NCBI RefSeq assembly: GCF_019703515.2 | Contig: NC_059388.1 | Location: forward strand, 1,873,501 to 1,937,500 | DNA from: Myxocyprinus asiaticus | Taxonomy: Eukaryota > Chordata > Actinopteri > Cypriniformes > Catostomidae | Length of the DNA stretch: 64,000 bases | Reading direction: 5' to 3' | In this document: piece after piece, positions 63,129 to 64,000 of the stretch | How positions within the stretch are numbered: position 1 is the first letter of the stretch | Layout: every line of letters begins with the position of its first letter | Notes under the pieces: generated by a model | What the model saw: only the letters and a program-made list of their open reading frames with translations | Databases searched by the model: none | Told to the model about the DNA's origin: nothing | Translations under genes and position numbers: made by a program

Positions 63129-64000
63129 AAAGAACTTGCTCACCGGCTCCCAGACGCACTGTTGCCCGGTCCTCAACTGCTCCTCTGCCCTCTGGCGGAT
63201 GCCAGCTCGCTCCTCCCCCGGCGGACGGCAGCAAGTCCTCTGGCCCCTGGCAGATGAAACTGCTCCTCCCCTTCTTCGGTGGATGGCAGCGGTTCCTCTG
63301 GCTCTCGCCGGCTGGCAGCGACCCCTATATCCCCAGGCAGACGGCCGCGGCTGCTCCCCTGGTGTATGGCAGCGGCAAGGACTCCATGACAGCGCATCCC
63401 TCCTCCCTCCCGGATTTCGGCACCTCTGTAACAGTATAAGGATGGGCAAGGAGGAGGTGGGAACCGGCTGAACAGTCAACATAAAATTTAATGGTAAACA
63501 TAAACTTAAACCAACATAAAACATAAGGACACACACACAACATGGGTACGTCTCTCTCTCTCTCTCTCTTGAACTGGCACCTCCGTCTCCCCATTATCTC
63601 GCTCTCCCACTGATCAACTGATTCAGCACCGGCCATGCCCTCCTCCACGTCACAGAGGTTTTTTTCAATTATGTTAACCCAGCAGAGAAGGATGTGTTAA
63701 GAGAAGCACTCCATGACTTCCAGAGTGCTGAGATCCTCAGTGTTCTTAGCAGTCACAACTGCTCTGTGCTTCCTCATGAAAGCAATCTCCTGAAAATACT
63801 GGAAGAAATTACACACAAAGAGATGGTTCAACAACCAGCCTACATAATAAATTGCTGGCAACCCTTTCTGCAATTTATTGGGGAAACCATGACTGCAGAA
63901 ATGCTGGACAAAATAACAGAAACTCTCCAACCAAAAGAAAGAAGTGTAACAAAATCCATCAAGTTCCCAGAATCAATGTCCCCATCTGAAAGCACTGTCT
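61437..64000 (+). pseudogene. Decayed multicopy HECT/G2E3-like gene, running off the window
   Basis: After a CCTGCAG acceptor-like site the plus strand reads DPDVARLLNEEELSKYIPHY, then GWMHYQDCSYKQVRRPNDNG. An acidic, disordered stretch and DCLTEFWETFYETRTSG follow. The HECT-like C-terminal part is WLRFGYLPIQLAPPFL, then (after the LTR insertion) FFNYVNPAEKDVLREAL and HKEMVQQPAYIINCW. This order matches a large fish family annotated as G2/M-phase-specific E3 ubiquitin ligase-like. A TAG near 61542, frame changes near 61680, 62170 and 62355, an A-rich insertion near 61800 and the LTR element make it non-functional. Family assignment is from memory. Confidence 0.65.
62787..63654 (-). mobile_element. 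Complete small LTR element (TRIM-like) inserted in the HECT-like pseudogene
   Basis: Two direct terminal repeats, 62787-63055 and 63427-63654, begin TGTAACAG and end CACA in plus orientation, i.e. TGTG...TTACA on the minus strand. The minus-strand primer-binding-like GGTGCCGAAATCCGGGA directly follows the LTR at 63427. GAGGT is duplicated at 62782-62786 and 63655-63659. Removing it restores the host frame ETSLMEV-FFNYVNP. The 370-bp interior is GC-rich with imperfect tandem units and no gag or pol. (CT)n lies at about 62917-62951 and (GA)n at 63097-63125. Confidence 0.9.

Overview
This window is vertebrate nuclear DNA, most likely from a cyprinid-type ray-finned fish. It has AT-rich introns, many microsatellites and several families of Tc1-like, hAT, L2, L1/Tx1-like and CR1-group elements. 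It also carries a 5S-rRNA-derived SINE3 and two copies of a tRNA-derived SINE resembling the cyprinid HAmo family. The species assignment is inferred from the repeat content and was not tested by a search.

One host gene dominates: the KIAA0930 (C22orf9) homolog on the minus strand. I could place ten coding exons, from the start codon near 54.45 kb to the stop codon at 4899-4901. The joined frame is 1185 bases, or 394 residues plus stop. Every junction has GT and AG and the phases agree throughout. The gene covers about 49.6 kb because its introns are packed with mobile elements. A CpG-containing stretch with a perfect CRE and an ETS-type site lies just upstream of exon 1.

Layout: 0-4.9 kb holds Tc1, hAT-MITE and LTR fragments and the 3' flank of the gene. 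4.9-15.3 kb holds exons 10 to 6 with L2, Tc1, SINE and a small LTR element. 16.4-26.8 kb (intron 5) is a nested stack: an L1/Tx1-like element split by a Rex1/CR1-like LINE and by a piggyBac-like element, which contains a hAT element, which contains an internally deleted LINE. 27-32.6 kb holds exons 5, 4 and 3 with a decayed ZBED-type hAT transposase. 33.5-40.7 kb (intron 2) holds Tc1 containing hAT containing L2, a second hAT abutting it, and Tc1 foldbacks. 41.3-54.5 kb holds exons 2 and 1 separated by a SINE3 split by a Harbinger-type MITE, a hAT carrying a SINE, a hAT carrying an L1-like element, and a palindromic element with a 25-bp minisatellite close to exon 1. 56.2-60.5 kb, upstream of the gene, is a Tc1-like element split by an L1-like insertion with a 16-bp target duplication. 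From 61.4 kb to the right edge lies a decayed member of a multicopy fish HECT/G2E3-like family, interrupted by a complete small LTR element.

Apart from KIAA0930, the coding sequences seen are transposon proteins or decayed copies. The strongest evidence in the window is splice phase for the host gene and matched target-site duplications for the nested insertions.
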